The translations under genes were made by a program, and so were the position numbers. Positions 34,122-42,210 of a stretch of DNA of 64,000 nucleotides are shown here, one piece after another. Under the pieces are notes generated by a model. That model had not been told where the DNA came from, searched no databases, and saw nothing but the letters and a program-made list of their open reading frames with translations. Origin of the DNA: Endobacterium cereale (GTDB lineage: Bacteria > Pseudomonadota > Alphaproteobacteria > Rhizobiales > Rhizobiaceae); assembly GCF_009617585.1 (NCBI RefSeq), contig NZ_WIXI01000051.1:496001-560000 (forward strand), in the 5' to 3' direction. The first letter of the stretch is position 1. Each line of letters begins with the position of its first letter.

Positions 34122-34559
34122 CTAACTCTCAATCCCCGAATCCAAACGCCCGGCTTGTTCAAAGACCGGGCGGGTTCAAAAGCGCGCTCTCGCGAGTATG
34201 TGTCTGTTCGCTAAAGAAACCGACTGACCCCAGATACCCTAGGTTTTCAGCTTGGCTTCTCGCCTTGAAATTTGGTCAAAGGAAGGCGTGCATCGCACAA
34301 ATTCCTCACGCCTGAGTAAGACATGATTATCGTTAATAAAGGGTTACAGCCGAGCCGGCCATGTGCTTGGCAAGACTCAGCAATTTGCTGTTCAAAGGTT
34401 GCCCGCCGGCGGTGCCCGGTGGAAAAAGCGTTTCCGCAGCGTGTTTTAGCGTCGAGCGACTTGATCCCTGCCCTGCCGCCACGTATCGCCCCGGCACGAC
34501 GATTTTTGCCGTTCCGCCAGCCATGGCATCGGCACCAATGATTTTCACCGAGGCATCAC
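34122..34559. other. Intergenic region upstream of tolQ
   Basis: No convincing gene. A minus-strand frame at 34333-34617 has mixed codon use and no recognisable domain. A 7-bp-stem hairpin (CGCCCGG ... CCGGGCG, 34147-34172) sits in the tolQ leader, and the region should also hold the tolQ promoter and that of the gene at 34560. Confidence 0.5.
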
Positions 34560-35042
34560 ATGTTCGTAACCCTGCGTTTCCTTGCCGGCATCGCTGTCGT
34601 ATCGCTACCGATTGCACCTGCCGCCTTGGCCGCCGATTTTCCTGTCCGAAAGCCGGGCCTGTGGATCCTTACGTCCAAAGACAACCCGTTTGCCGACTGG
34701 TCTATGTGTGTCGGTGACAGCAAAAACCATTTCATCGACAGTGACGTCTGGAGTGATTTCGACAAGGAATGCGAGGTCATGACATCGAGCTGGAACGGCA
34801 ACGAAGGCGCTCTCGAGGCAGGCTGCGAACTGAGCGGCACCGGGAATGTCAAAATGGCACTGACCTATGCCGGCGATTTCCAGAAAAGCTACCGGTTCGA
34901 ATCGATCACCAGTTTCAAGGCCGCCGGTGAGCAGGTTTCACAGACGATCCGGGCCGAGGTGAAATTCGCCGGACAATGCCCGGTCGAACTGAGGCCCGGC
35001 ATGAAGAAGATGACACGGACGGGCATTGTTCTCGGCAAGTGA
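34560..35042 (+). CDS. Secreted DUF3617-like protein
   Basis: 160 aa. Signal peptide MFVTLRFLAGIAVVSLPIAPAALA|AD. The mature part begins FPVRKPGLWILTSKDN and contains CVGDSKNH, SSWNGNEGALEAGCELSG and Cys pairs that fit the DUF3617 pattern (PG.W, Cys-rich sandwich). Function unknown. It is convergent with ybgC. Confidence 0.7.
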   Translation: MFVTLRFLAGIAVVSLPIAPAALAADFPVRKPGLWILTSKDNPFADWSMCVGDSKNHFIDSDVWSDFDKECEVMTSSWNGNEGALEAGCELSGTGNVKMALTYAGDFQKSYRFESITSFKAAGEQVSQTIRAEVKFAGQCPVELRPGMKKMTRTGIVLGK

Positions 35043-35078
35043 TATGAAGCGCCTGAAGGTGCGCGAGGCTAACCGCGC

Positions 35079-35528
35079 CTACTCCGGCTTCCCCAAAAAC
35101 TTCTCCGCAATCGTCTCCGGCAAGCGCCTCGGGCGGCCGTGCTTGTTGATCACCGCAATCACCACCTTGGCGGAAATAAGCAGCGTATCGCCACGACGGA
35201 TCTCCTGATCGAGCACCATCTTGGCGCCGCCCGCCTTTTCCGTGATCGTCTGGATGGTGATGACGTCATCCATGCGCGCCGGCTGCTTGAAGTCGATCTC
35301 CATGCGGTGCACCACGAAAACCAGTCCCTCGTCATCGACCGAAATCAACTGGCTCTGCTCGCAGCCGAGGCAGCGCAGATAGTCGGAGCGGCCGCGCTCG
35401 AGAAAATGCAGATAACGGGCGTGATAGATCAGGCCGGAGAAATCCGTGTCCTCGTAATAGACCCGCTGCACCAGACGGTGACCATTTTCGATAAGTTCGC
35501 CTGAAAGCGAAAAACTGTGCTCAGTCAT
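35079..35528 (-). CDS. ybgC: Tol-Pal associated acyl-CoA thioesterase YbgC
   Basis: 149 aa hot-dog fold thioesterase. The active-site motif is YYEDTDFSGLIYHARYLHFL (Asp near residue 29) and the family continues ERGRSDYLRCLG. YbgC hydrolyses short acyl-CoA or acyl-ACP and is usually the first gene of the tol operon. Here it is separated from tolQ by a plus-strand gene, so it is transcribed independently. Confidence 0.95.
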   Translation of the reverse strand: MTEHSFSLSGELIENGHRLVQRVYYEDTDFSGLIYHARYLHFLERGRSDYLRCLGCEQSQLISVDDEGLVFVVHRMEIDFKQPARMDDVITIQTITEKAGGAKMVLDQEIRRGDTLLISAKVVIAVINKHGRPRRLPETIAEKFLGKPE

Positions 35529-35650
35529 GGATATGCCTTGGAATTTTCATGTTGTGCCCTTCATAAGGGAAGGACAACACACCACGCTTTATTGCCTGTC
35601 ACGAAACTTCCCTATCAGGAATTTTTGTCAAAACCAGCGGAGACATCATC

Positions 35651-36871
35651 ATGAAGATTGCAGTTCTGGGCGGCGACGGATTTGTCGGCTGGCCGACTTG
35701 CCTTCACCTGTCGGATGCCGGACACGACGTCCACATCCTCGACAACCTTTCCCGCCGCTGGATCGATACCGAACTTGGCGTTCAGTCCCTGACGCCGATG
35801 GACTCGATACAGGAACGCACCCGCATCTGGCACAATGAGACGGGTCGCCGCATCCATTTCAACCTGATCGACATCGCCAAGGACTATGAGCTTCTTAAGG
35901 GCTGGCTGGCAAAAAATCGCCCGGATGCGATCGTGCATTTCGCCGAACAGCGCGCCGCTCCCTATTCGATGAAGTCCGACCGCCACAAGAACTACACGGT
36001 CAACAACAACGTCAACGCCACCCATAACGTCCTCAACGCGCTGGTCGAGCTCGATCTCGATGCGCATCTCGTGCATCTCGGCACGATGGGCGTTTATGGT
36101 TATTCCACCGTCGGCGCCGCCATTCCGGAAGGCTATCTGCCGGTCGGCATCGAGACGATGGACGGCCGCACGGTTTCCCAGGAAATCCTCTATCCCGGCA
36201 ATCCCGGCTCGATCTACCATATGACCAAGGTGCTCGATCAGCAGCTGTTTGCTTTCTACGCCAAGAATGACGGTCTTCGTATCACCGACCTGCATCAGGG
36301 CATCGTCTGGGGCACGCACACGCAGCAGACCCGCCGCCACGAACAGCTGATCAACCGCTTCGATTACGATGGCGATTACGGCACAGTGCTCAACCGCTTC
36401 CTCATTCAGGCGGCGATCGGTTATCCGCTCACCGTGCATGGCGTCGGCGGCCAGACGCGCGCCTTCATCCACATTCAGGATTCTGTGCGCTGCATCGAGA
36501 TCGCGCTCAACAATCCGCCGGCCAAGAACAGCCGCGTCGAAATCTTCAACCAGATGACCGAAACCCACCGGGTGCGCGATCTGGCCGAAATGATTTCCAA
36601 GATGAGCGGCACCGAAATCGCCTGGCTGCCGAACCCGCGCAAGGAAGCGCCGGAAAACGATCTCGTCGTGAAAAACGACAAGTTTTTGGGCCTCGGCCTA
36701 AAGCCGACCACGCTTGGCGAAGGCCTGCTGGCGGAGATCGTCGACGTTGCGAAGAAATACGCCTATCGTGTTGATCGCACACGCGTTCCGGCCGTTTCGG
36801 CATGGACGAAGGACATTGCCGCCAAGATCGAACATGATCCGGAAGGCAAGCGGCTGAAGTCGGTTTCGTAA
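35651..36871 (+). CDS. sqdB: UDP-sulfoquinovose synthase
   Basis: 406 aa extended SDR protein. The Rossmann motif is AVLGGDGFVGWPTCLHLS; NLSRRWIDTELGVQSLTPM, HFAEQRAAPYSM, LVHLGTMGVYG, YHMTK (YxxxK) and LNRFLIQAAIGYPLTVHG match UDP-sulfoquinovose synthases, including plant SQD1. It converts UDP-glucose and sulfite to UDP-sulfoquinovose, the head-group donor of sulfolipid SQDG. It heads sqdB-sqdD-unknown-sqdC, but is separated from sqdD by a 30-bp inverted repeat element that could allow differential expression. Confidence 0.93.
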   Translation: MKIAVLGGDGFVGWPTCLHLSDAGHDVHILDNLSRRWIDTELGVQSLTPMDSIQERTRIWHNETGRRIHFNLIDIAKDYELLKGWLAKNRPDAIVHFAEQRAAPYSMKSDRHKNYTVNNNVNATHNVLNALVELDLDAHLVHLGTMGVYGYSTVGAAIPEGYLPVGIETMDGRTVSQEILYPGNPGSIYHMTKVLDQQLFAFYAKNDGLRITDLHQGIVWGTHTQQTRRHEQLINRFDYDGDYGTVLNRFLIQAAIGYPLTVHGVGGQTRAFIHIQDSVRCIEIALNNPPAKNSRVEIFNQMTETHRVRDLAEMISKMSGTEIAWLPNPRKEAPENDLVVKNDKFLGLGLKPTTLGEGLLAEIVDVAKKYAYRVDRTRVPAVSAWTKDIAAKIEHDPEGKRLKSVS

Positions 36872-36918
36872 GATTTTTTCGAGGCGGTGTCGCTTTGCAC
36901 TGCCTACCACTTTGTTCT

Positions 36919-37007
36919 CCGTCATCCTCGGGCTTGACCCGAGGATCTAAGCACGCCCGAGAATATTCAACGGCGGCAGATCCTCGGGTCAAGCCCGAGG
37001 ATGACGG
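36919..37007. repeat. RIME-like palindromic repeat in the sqdB-sqdD spacer
   Basis: Perfect 30-bp inverted arms (36919-36948 and 36978-37007; CCGTCATCCTCGGGCTTGAC begins the left arm) flank a 29-nt spacer. The CCTCGGG/CCCGAGG core is also self-complementary within each arm. This resembles Rhizobiaceae intergenic mosaic elements. A degenerate relative lies at 54369-54518. It could act as an mRNA-processing site between sqdB and sqdD. Confidence 0.85.
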
Positions 37008-37036
37008 CAGCGTTATGAGGGAGTTACCGCCAAGCC

Positions 37037-37852
37037 ATGAACCACGCCTTCGTCACGCTCGTCACCAATGCTGATTACGCGATGGGCGCCACGGCACTTG
37101 CCCGCTCCATCCTCCACACCGGCACGGATGCCGATATCGTGGTGCTGCACACCGGCGCCGTCTCCGATCTCGACCTGTTGACGCTGACGGCGCTTGGCTG
37201 CCGCCTTATCAAGGTCGAACACTTACCCCTTTCCGACGAATTCAACGAACGCCATGCCCGCAAGAACCTGCACGGCGCCGCTCCCTTCACCAAAGGCCGC
37301 AAGCCGGAATTCCACACGCCGCTCGACAACTTCTGCAAGCTGCGTCTGTGGCAACTGACGGAATACGAGCGCGTAATCTTCATCGATGCCGATGCGCTGG
37401 TGCTGAAAAATATAGACAAGCTGTTTTCCTATCCAGAATTCTGCGCCGCGCCGAATGTCTATGAAGGACTTGGCGATTTCCACCGCATGAATTCCGGTGT
37501 GTTTGTCGCCAAACCCTCACTCGAAACGTTTGACGCCATGCTGGAAGCACTCGACGTGCCGGATGCCTTCTGGCGACGCACCGACCAGACGTTTCTGGAG
37601 CATTTTTTTCCCGATTGGCACGGCCTGCCGGTGACGATGAACATGCTGCAATATGTGTGGTTCGCCATGCCGGACCTGTGGGACTGGAAAAACATCGGCG
37701 TGCTGCATTACCAGTATGAAAAGCCGTGGGAGACGGATCATCCGAAAGCGGACAAACTGCGGCCGCTGATCGACCTGTGGCAAGCCTATTATGAGGGGCG
37801 CGAAATCCCGGACATTGCGACGCTCGAAAATCCGGCGGATAGTCCTCGATGA
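37037..37852 (+). CDS. sqdD: Glycosyltransferase, probable sulfoquinovosyltransferase SqdD
   Basis: 271 aa GT8 (glycogenin-like) enzyme. Signatures: ALVTNADYAMGATALARSIL-type N-terminus, ERVIFIDADALVLKNID as the DxD metal/nucleotide site (near residue 117), FCAAPNV and FHRMNSGVFVAKPS. In rhizobia a glycogenin-like SqdD next to SqdB is thought to transfer sulfoquinovose to diacylglycerol, and this gene has that position. Its stop overlaps the next start by 4 nt (ATGA), so the downstream genes are coupled. Confidence 0.85.
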   Translation: MNHAFVTLVTNADYAMGATALARSILHTGTDADIVVLHTGAVSDLDLLTLTALGCRLIKVEHLPLSDEFNERHARKNLHGAAPFTKGRKPEFHTPLDNFCKLRLWQLTEYERVIFIDADALVLKNIDKLFSYPEFCAAPNVYEGLGDFHRMNSGVFVAKPSLETFDAMLEALDVPDAFWRRTDQTFLEHFFPDWHGLPVTMNMLQYVWFAMPDLWDWKNIGVLHYQYEKPWETDHPKADKLRPLIDLWQAYYEGREIPDIATLENPADSPR

Positions 37853-38415
37853 CAAATATCGAGCCAAAGCCGTTGCCTGATCTTGATGCTCCGCTGGTGC
37901 CTGCAAAGAGCGCCGCCGGGTTCACGCTGGGCATGGCATTTTCCGACGTACTGACTATGATCGCGCTGACACAGGAAGTGCGCTTCATGAAGATACCCAA
38001 TATCCAAGAGGGATACTGGGAATTGATGGAAAGCAGCACAGGCTGGATCGGGGAAATTCGACTGCGACATTTCCAGCATAAAAATCAAGTCTATAGGTCT
38101 CTCGCTTTCAAAAATTTGGAAATCATCCTCGACTTTGCGGTGTCCGATCTTCTTTACAAAATTACGGTTGGGCCAGGTTACAGGAGTAAATTCGGTGGCA
38201 TTGGCATCGGTGATGATGTCGCCGGGATTGGCGATGGCTACACGATCGAGTTCAATTCGATAGAAGATGACTTCATCATCCATAAAGATGGAGAATGGGT
38301 GCCGGGCCTGCATTTTGTGACGGATTGCAAACAACCTCTGGATCTGTGCCCGAAACAGATTGTCGAGTCCATTTCCATCCATGATGTAAGCCTGGCCGAC
38401 GTTACAGGGAAATGA
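37849..38415 (+). CDS. Hypothetical protein inserted in the sqd operon
   Basis: 188 aa with no family I recognise. The N-terminus (KPLPDLDAPLVPAKSAAGFT, then LGMAFSDVLTMIALTQEV) is followed by an aromatic, beta-rich segment (GGIGIGDDVAGIGDGYTIEF) and a single Cys near the end (DLCPKQI). It overlaps both sqdD and the sqdC-like gene by 4 nt (ATGA and ATGATG junctions), so it is translationally coupled to both. Codon use is more AT-leaning than in its neighbours. It resembles late-acquired accessory genes rather than a lipid enzyme. Confidence 0.8.
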   Translation: MTNIEPKPLPDLDAPLVPAKSAAGFTLGMAFSDVLTMIALTQEVRFMKIPNIQEGYWELMESSTGWIGEIRLRHFQHKNQVYRSLAFKNLEIILDFAVSDLLYKITVGPGYRSKFGGIGIGDDVAGIGDGYTIEFNSIEDDFIIHKDGEWVPGLHFVTDCKQPLDLCPKQIVESISIHDVSLADVTGK

Positions 38416-39323
38416 TGGACCTGAAATTGCCCTCCTTCGCCCCTCCCGTCTGCAGCGTTCTTCTGTCCGGCGGAACGGGGCTTGTCGGGCAATACGTGAC
38501 TGATGGGCTGCTTCGCGCAGGGCATTCGGTTCGCTTGGGAGGACGGCGCCAGCCAGCTTCCGATCTCACCTTCACGCACCTCACTCTCGACCCTACGCTC
38601 GACCAGCGGGAACAATTCGCCGGCATCGATGCCTTCATACATCTCGCCTTCGATCACCTCCCCGGCCGATATCGTGGCGGAGAAGGCGATGATCCGGTGC
38701 GCTTCCGCCATCTCAATCACGAGGGCAGTGTCAAACTGTTCAAGGATGCCAAAGCGGCAGGTGTCAAACGCTGTATTTTTCTGTCCAGCCGTGCCGTCTA
38801 TGATGGCTTGGCCGCCGGCAGCGTACTGCGTGAGGACATGACGCTCTCGCCAGACAGCCTCTACGGCCAGATCAAGCTTGAGTCGGAACAGGCACTTGCC
38901 CGTCTTTCCTCCAGCACTTTCATCACCACCAGCCTGCGCGCCACCGGCGTTTATGGCCATCATCGACCCAACAAATGGGATGCATTGTTTGGCGATTATC
39001 TCGCTGGCAGGCCAATCGCACCGCGGGCCGGAAGCGAAGTGCATGGCGACGATCTGGCGACGGCAATCCTTCTGCTGCTCGAACAGGATGCCAACGTGGT
39101 GAACGGCAGAGCCTTCAACGCGTCCGACATCGTCACCGACACACACGAAATCCTATCGCTTTATGGCAAGGCAGGCGGCGTGTCTCATCCTCTGCCGGCA
39201 CCGGCTGATCATGCGATGGTGAACGTGATGGACACAACGCATCTCAAATCGCTCGGCTGGCAACCGGGCGGGCGGGACAAGCTGAAAAGCAGCTTGCGAA
39301 ACCTGGCTGTCTCGTCGCGCTGA
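38412..39323 (+). CDS. NAD-dependent epimerase/reductase family protein, SqdC-like
   Basis: 303 aa extended SDR protein. The Rossmann motif is VLLSGGTGLVGQYVTDGLLR; SSRAVYDG, YGQIKLESE (Y..K active-site pair), TTSLRATGVYG and GDDLATAILLLLEQD follow the family. In rhizobia a reductase-like SqdC follows SqdB and SqdD, and this gene has that place, so SqdC is the likely identity; the biochemical role of SqdC is not firmly known. The start (MMDLKL) has an alternative ATG one codon downstream. Confidence 0.75.
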   Translation: MMDLKLPSFAPPVCSVLLSGGTGLVGQYVTDGLLRAGHSVRLGGRRQPASDLTFTHLTLDPTLDQREQFAGIDAFIHLAFDHLPGRYRGGEGDDPVRFRHLNHEGSVKLFKDAKAAGVKRCIFLSSRAVYDGLAAGSVLREDMTLSPDSLYGQIKLESEQALARLSSSTFITTSLRATGVYGHHRPNKWDALFGDYLAGRPIAPRAGSEVHGDDLATAILLLLEQDANVVNGRAFNASDIVTDTHEILSLYGKAGGVSHPLPAPADHAMVNVMDTTHLKSLGWQPGGRDKLKSSLRNLAVSSR

Positions 39324-39407
39324 CCCTGTACAAGCCGCTTTTAGCTCTGGCATTCTTGACAGGCCGTACATCGATGAACTGGCGGGCACAGGCACAAGAG
39401 ATCCTTC

Positions 39408-40136
39408 ATGACCGACACAAAACCTTCCAAGCCGCTTGGCATCAAGGGCTATGGCAGCACGCCACATCTGGTCGGCTCGCGGGTCGGACCGGCAGACTAT
39501 ACCTTGCCGCCCGAGCAATCGCGCCTTTTCACCACCGGCCCCGCAAGGCGCGGCGACAGATTTATTGTTACGGAAAAAGTGGACGGCTCATGCGTCGCTA
39601 TTGCAAGACTTGACGGACAAATCCATGCCCTGAACCGGGCCGGATATCCGGCGTGGAGTTCGCCTTACCCGCTCCATCTCGCTTTCGAGAGATGGGTGGC
39701 GCAAAGGCAATCCCGCTTCCTCGATCTTCTGCAGGAGGGCGAACGTGTCGTCGGCGAATGGCTGCATACCGCCACCGGAACCCGCTACGATATCGACGAT
39801 CCGGAACATCTGTTCGTGGCGTTCGCGATCATGCTCAAGCATCGGCGTACGGCCTATGACGAGTTTAGCATGCGTGCGGACAAGGCGGCCCTGCCGCGGG
39901 CGCACGTGCTTCACGACGGCGGCCCCCTGACGGTGGAAGCCATGCTGGAAACCTTGGGCAACAAAGGCTTTCACGGCGCGTTGGACGGGACAGAAGGTGC
40001 TGTCTGGATCCACGAAAACGACGGCACCTTTTCCGCGATTGCCAAATATGTGAAGCATGACAAAGTCGATGGGCGCTATCTGTCCAGCAACAATGGCGGC
40101 CTGGATATCATCAACTACAGCGGCCCGGTTATCTAG
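39408..40136 (+). CDS. RNA ligase-like nucleotidyltransferase
   Basis: 242 aa. The covalent nucleotidyltransferase motifs are in order: motif I TEKVDGS with the AMP-accepting Lys57, GEWLH with Glu117, DGTEGAVW with Glu196, and motif V AKYVK (Lys213 and Lys216). This is the ATP-dependent RNA ligase family (T4 Rnl2/Deinococcus type), which joins or seals RNA nicks. No end-healing kinase/phosphatase or RtcB-like gene is nearby. Its stop codon TAG (40134-40136) falls inside the left repeat of the element that follows. Confidence 0.88.
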   Translation: MTDTKPSKPLGIKGYGSTPHLVGSRVGPADYTLPPEQSRLFTTGPARRGDRFIVTEKVDGSCVAIARLDGQIHALNRAGYPAWSSPYPLHLAFERWVAQRQSRFLDLLQEGERVVGEWLHTATGTRYDIDDPEHLFVAFAIMLKHRRTAYDEFSMRADKAALPRAHVLHDGGPLTVEAMLETLGNKGFHGALDGTEGAVWIHENDGTFSAIAKYVKHDKVDGRYLSSNNGGLDIINYSGPVI

Positions 40137-40409
40137 AGCACATCGCAGCCAATCTGCACCATTCTGCCGGGGCAGGTTTTCGTCAGGGCAGCGGCGATTG
40201 GCGAAGGGCATACCCTAAGGTACGTTCGAGCCGATCGCCTCTTATCCGGGCGGAAAGATGCCTGGCCCCTTCGGGGTTGGCTGATACGGGCCGCCTATTC
40301 GTTCGGCCGGCTTGGCCGTAGAGCGGAGCTACGACGCGCGCCGGCCGAACGAATATCCGACTCCGTCTAAGCCAACAGAATGGTGCAGATTAGCTGGGAC
40401 GTGCTCTAG
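40133..40409. mobile_element. 277-bp structured element with 34-bp terminal inverted repeats
   Basis: The ends (40133-40166 and 40376-40409) are inverted repeats that match in about 31 of 34 positions and both start CTAGAGCAC. An inner perfect 14-bp pair (ATTCGTTCGGCCGG and complement) and an inner CGTAG/CTACG pair make the whole a nested hairpin. It codes for nothing. Its left end supplies the TAG stop of the RNA ligase gene and its right end supplies the last residues and TAA stop of the minus-strand gene. Size and structure suggest a miniature non-autonomous repeat (MITE-like); no target duplication beyond CTAG was seen. Confidence 0.75.
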
Positions 40410-40767
40410 CGACAACCGGTCTGCGCTGTCTCGACTGCCTCTGCCCTTCCACCCAAGTTTTACCCGCATCGCCGCCCCACATCAGCCAGGCGACATAACC
40501 AGCAGACGGATCGTCGTCATTGCCAAAATTTCTGGCGCGTCTGTCGAGGTTATGGCGGGCGAAAAACGCGGCCATGCGTTTCATCACCTCATCCGACAAC
40601 GGTTTGCGGTCTTTGAGATCGCAGGCGCGCGCAACCCCCACCATAGTACCGCCCCGATGAAATTTCTGGCGCAGAGCCAGCCCTTTGCGGGCAGCCGCCG
40701 AAACCGGTTCAGGCGGAATATATTGCAGATTTGCGGGTGACTGTCTGTCGGTCATCTTGTCAGTCAT
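40390..40767 (-). CDS. Hypothetical protein with WGGDAG motif
   Basis: 125 aa. The conserved core is ALRQKFHRGGTMVGVARACD, then LKDRKPLSDEVMKRMAAFFA and YVAWLMWGGDAGKTW. This block occurs as a domain in phage-related and other proteins of unknown function. The Arg-rich tail (QRQSRQRRPVVARARPS) reads into the 277-bp element, so the native C-terminus may have been altered. It overlaps the DUF2945 gene by 8 nt, which suggests one transcript. Confidence 0.7.
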   Translation of the reverse strand: MTDKMTDRQSPANLQYIPPEPVSAAARKGLALRQKFHRGGTMVGVARACDLKDRKPLSDEVMKRMAAFFARHNLDRRARNFGNDDDPSAGYVAWLMWGGDAGKTWVEGQRQSRQRRPVVARARPS

Positions 40768-40981
40768 GAGCCGGCCTCACTTCTGATCGGCTCTTCAGCA
40801 CCCTGCCGCCATCCTTTTGACGGATCAGCAATGCCGGTTCCTGTTTGTCGGCCTTGCGCTTGATCACCTTACCTTTGATTTTACGCGATACGTCGGCGGT
40901 GAAAGTCTTTTCCACCTTGCCTTCGGCGCTGTTGGCACCCCAGGTCCATTCGACCTGGCTTCCGGCACGGAGCTTTTTCAT
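40760..40981 (-). CDS. DUF2945 (tudor-like) family protein
   Basis: 73 aa from ATG 40981, preceded by GAAGGAGG. The sequence LRAGSQVEWTWGANSAEGKV, then SRKIKGKVIKRKADKQEPAL and KDGGRVLKSRSEV, matches the small basic DUF2945 family, annotated as hypervirulence-associated tudor-like domain. Function unknown; a nucleic-acid or chromatin-like binding role is speculation. A longer frame to 41053 spans the terminator and was rejected. Confidence 0.85.
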   Translation of the reverse strand: MKKLRAGSQVEWTWGANSAEGKVEKTFTADVSRKIKGKVIKRKADKQEPALLIRQKDGGRVLKSRSEVRPAHD

Positions 40982-41009
40982 GTTCGCCTCCTTCTCTTCG
41001 AGACGAAAC

Positions 41010-41042
41010 AGGCCCCGGCCGGGATTGTTCCGACCGGGGCCT
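41010..41042 (-). terminator. GC-rich hairpin after the LLM gene
   Basis: AGGCCCCGG ... CCGGGGCCT with one interior mismatch lies 24 nt past the stop of the LLM gene at 41066. Only a short TGTTT follows, so termination efficiency is uncertain. Confidence 0.6.
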
Positions 41043-41065
41043 GAGGAAATCAAGGCGTTGCTAAA

Positions 41066-42067
41066 TCAGTCGGTCGTCTTCTGCATCATCGAAAGATTGG
41101 CAAACATCTCCACCGAACGAAGGCGCGCGTCGATATCGTGGATCGGCATCGAAACGATCAGCTCATCCGCCGCCGTATCCTTCAGGAATTCGCCAAGTTG
41201 CGTTTCCAGCGTGGCAGCCGAACCGACGGCAGCATAACGCAGCGTGTGCTCGACATTGATGCGCTCGATATCATTCCAGTGGCCGTCCATGCTGTCCACC
41301 GGTTTCGGGAATTTCGTGCGGATATTCTTGCGCAGATTGACGAATTGCTGCTGCGACGATGTGAAGAGGCGTTTTGCCTCCTCATCTGTCTCCGCGCCCA
41401 CACCCATCACACCGACCATGACATAAGGCTTGTCGAGCGTGGCGGAGGGCTGGAAGCGTTCACGGTAGATATGCAGCGCATCAAACAACATATCGGGCGC
41501 AAAATGCGAAGCAAACGCATAAGGCAGGCCGAGGGCCGCCGCCAGATGAGCGCTATAGACGCTGGAGCCGAGCAGCCAGACCGGCACGTTGGACTCGACA
41601 CCCGGAATGGCAAGAATGGCCTGATTGTCCAGCGGCGTGCTGAGCAGGTGCTGAAGTTCCAGAATGTCGTTCGGAAAATTGTCGACGCCTGCCTCCATGT
41701 TGCGGCGAAGCGCCTGCGCGGTTCGCATGTCCGTGCCCGGCGCGCGGCCAAGGCCAAGATCGACACGACCCGGGAAGAGCGCTGCCAGCGTGCCGAACTG
41801 TTCTGCCACGACAAGCGGAGAATGGTTGGGCAGCATGATGCCGCCGGAACCGATGCGGATGCGTTTGGTGGCCTGCCCGACATGACCGATGACGACGGCG
41901 GTGGCAGCGCTGGCAATACCCGGCATGCCGTGATGTTCAGCCAGCCAGACGCGTTTATAGCCTTCATCCTCGGCCTTTATTGCCAGCTGGCGCGATTCAT
42001 CCAGCGCTTCGGTGGCGGTCCTGCCCTCGCCGATCGGCGACAGATCGAGAATGGAGAAAGGGATCAT
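41066..42067 (-). CDS. LLM class flavin-dependent oxidoreductase
   Basis: 333 aa from ATG 42067 (MIPFSILDLSPIGEGR). It is a luciferase-like monooxygenase TIM barrel with AEHHGMPGIASAATAVVIGH, then RIRIGSGGIMLPNHSPLVVA, the FMN-binding GLGRAPGTD and the late WLLGSSVYSAHLAAALGLPY. The subgroup (MsnO8/YhbW-like) has unknown substrates. A terminator follows. The gene stands alone. Confidence 0.92.
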   Translation of the reverse strand: MIPFSILDLSPIGEGRTATEALDESRQLAIKAEDEGYKRVWLAEHHGMPGIASAATAVVIGHVGQATKRIRIGSGGIMLPNHSPLVVAEQFGTLAALFPGRVDLGLGRAPGTDMRTAQALRRNMEAGVDNFPNDILELQHLLSTPLDNQAILAIPGVESNVPVWLLGSSVYSAHLAAALGLPYAFASHFAPDMLFDALHIYRERFQPSATLDKPYVMVGVMGVGAETDEEAKRLFTSSQQQFVNLRKNIRTKFPKPVDSMDGHWNDIERINVEHTLRYAAVGSAATLETQLGEFLKDTAADELIVSMPIHDIDARLRSVEMFANLSMMQKTTD

Positions 42068-42210
42068 GAGAAAATCCTGCTGCAAACATGAAAATGCGGC
42101 GGATGATGATCCACCGCACCTTCCATGTAGGAAGCCGTAGCGCAGATGCTAAGGCCCCCGAATTGATTTTCGACAAAGGCATGTGACAAAAACGCCTGTG
42201 CGCACGGCGG

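Noticed and set aside
34333..34617. 94-aa minus-strand frame upstream of tolQ
   Set aside because: Mixed codon choice, overlaps the signal peptide of the gene at 34560 and lacks a ribosome-binding site.
37013..37222. Short minus-strand frame in the sqdB-sqdD spacer
   Set aside because: Runs into sqdD and consists of its antisense sequence.
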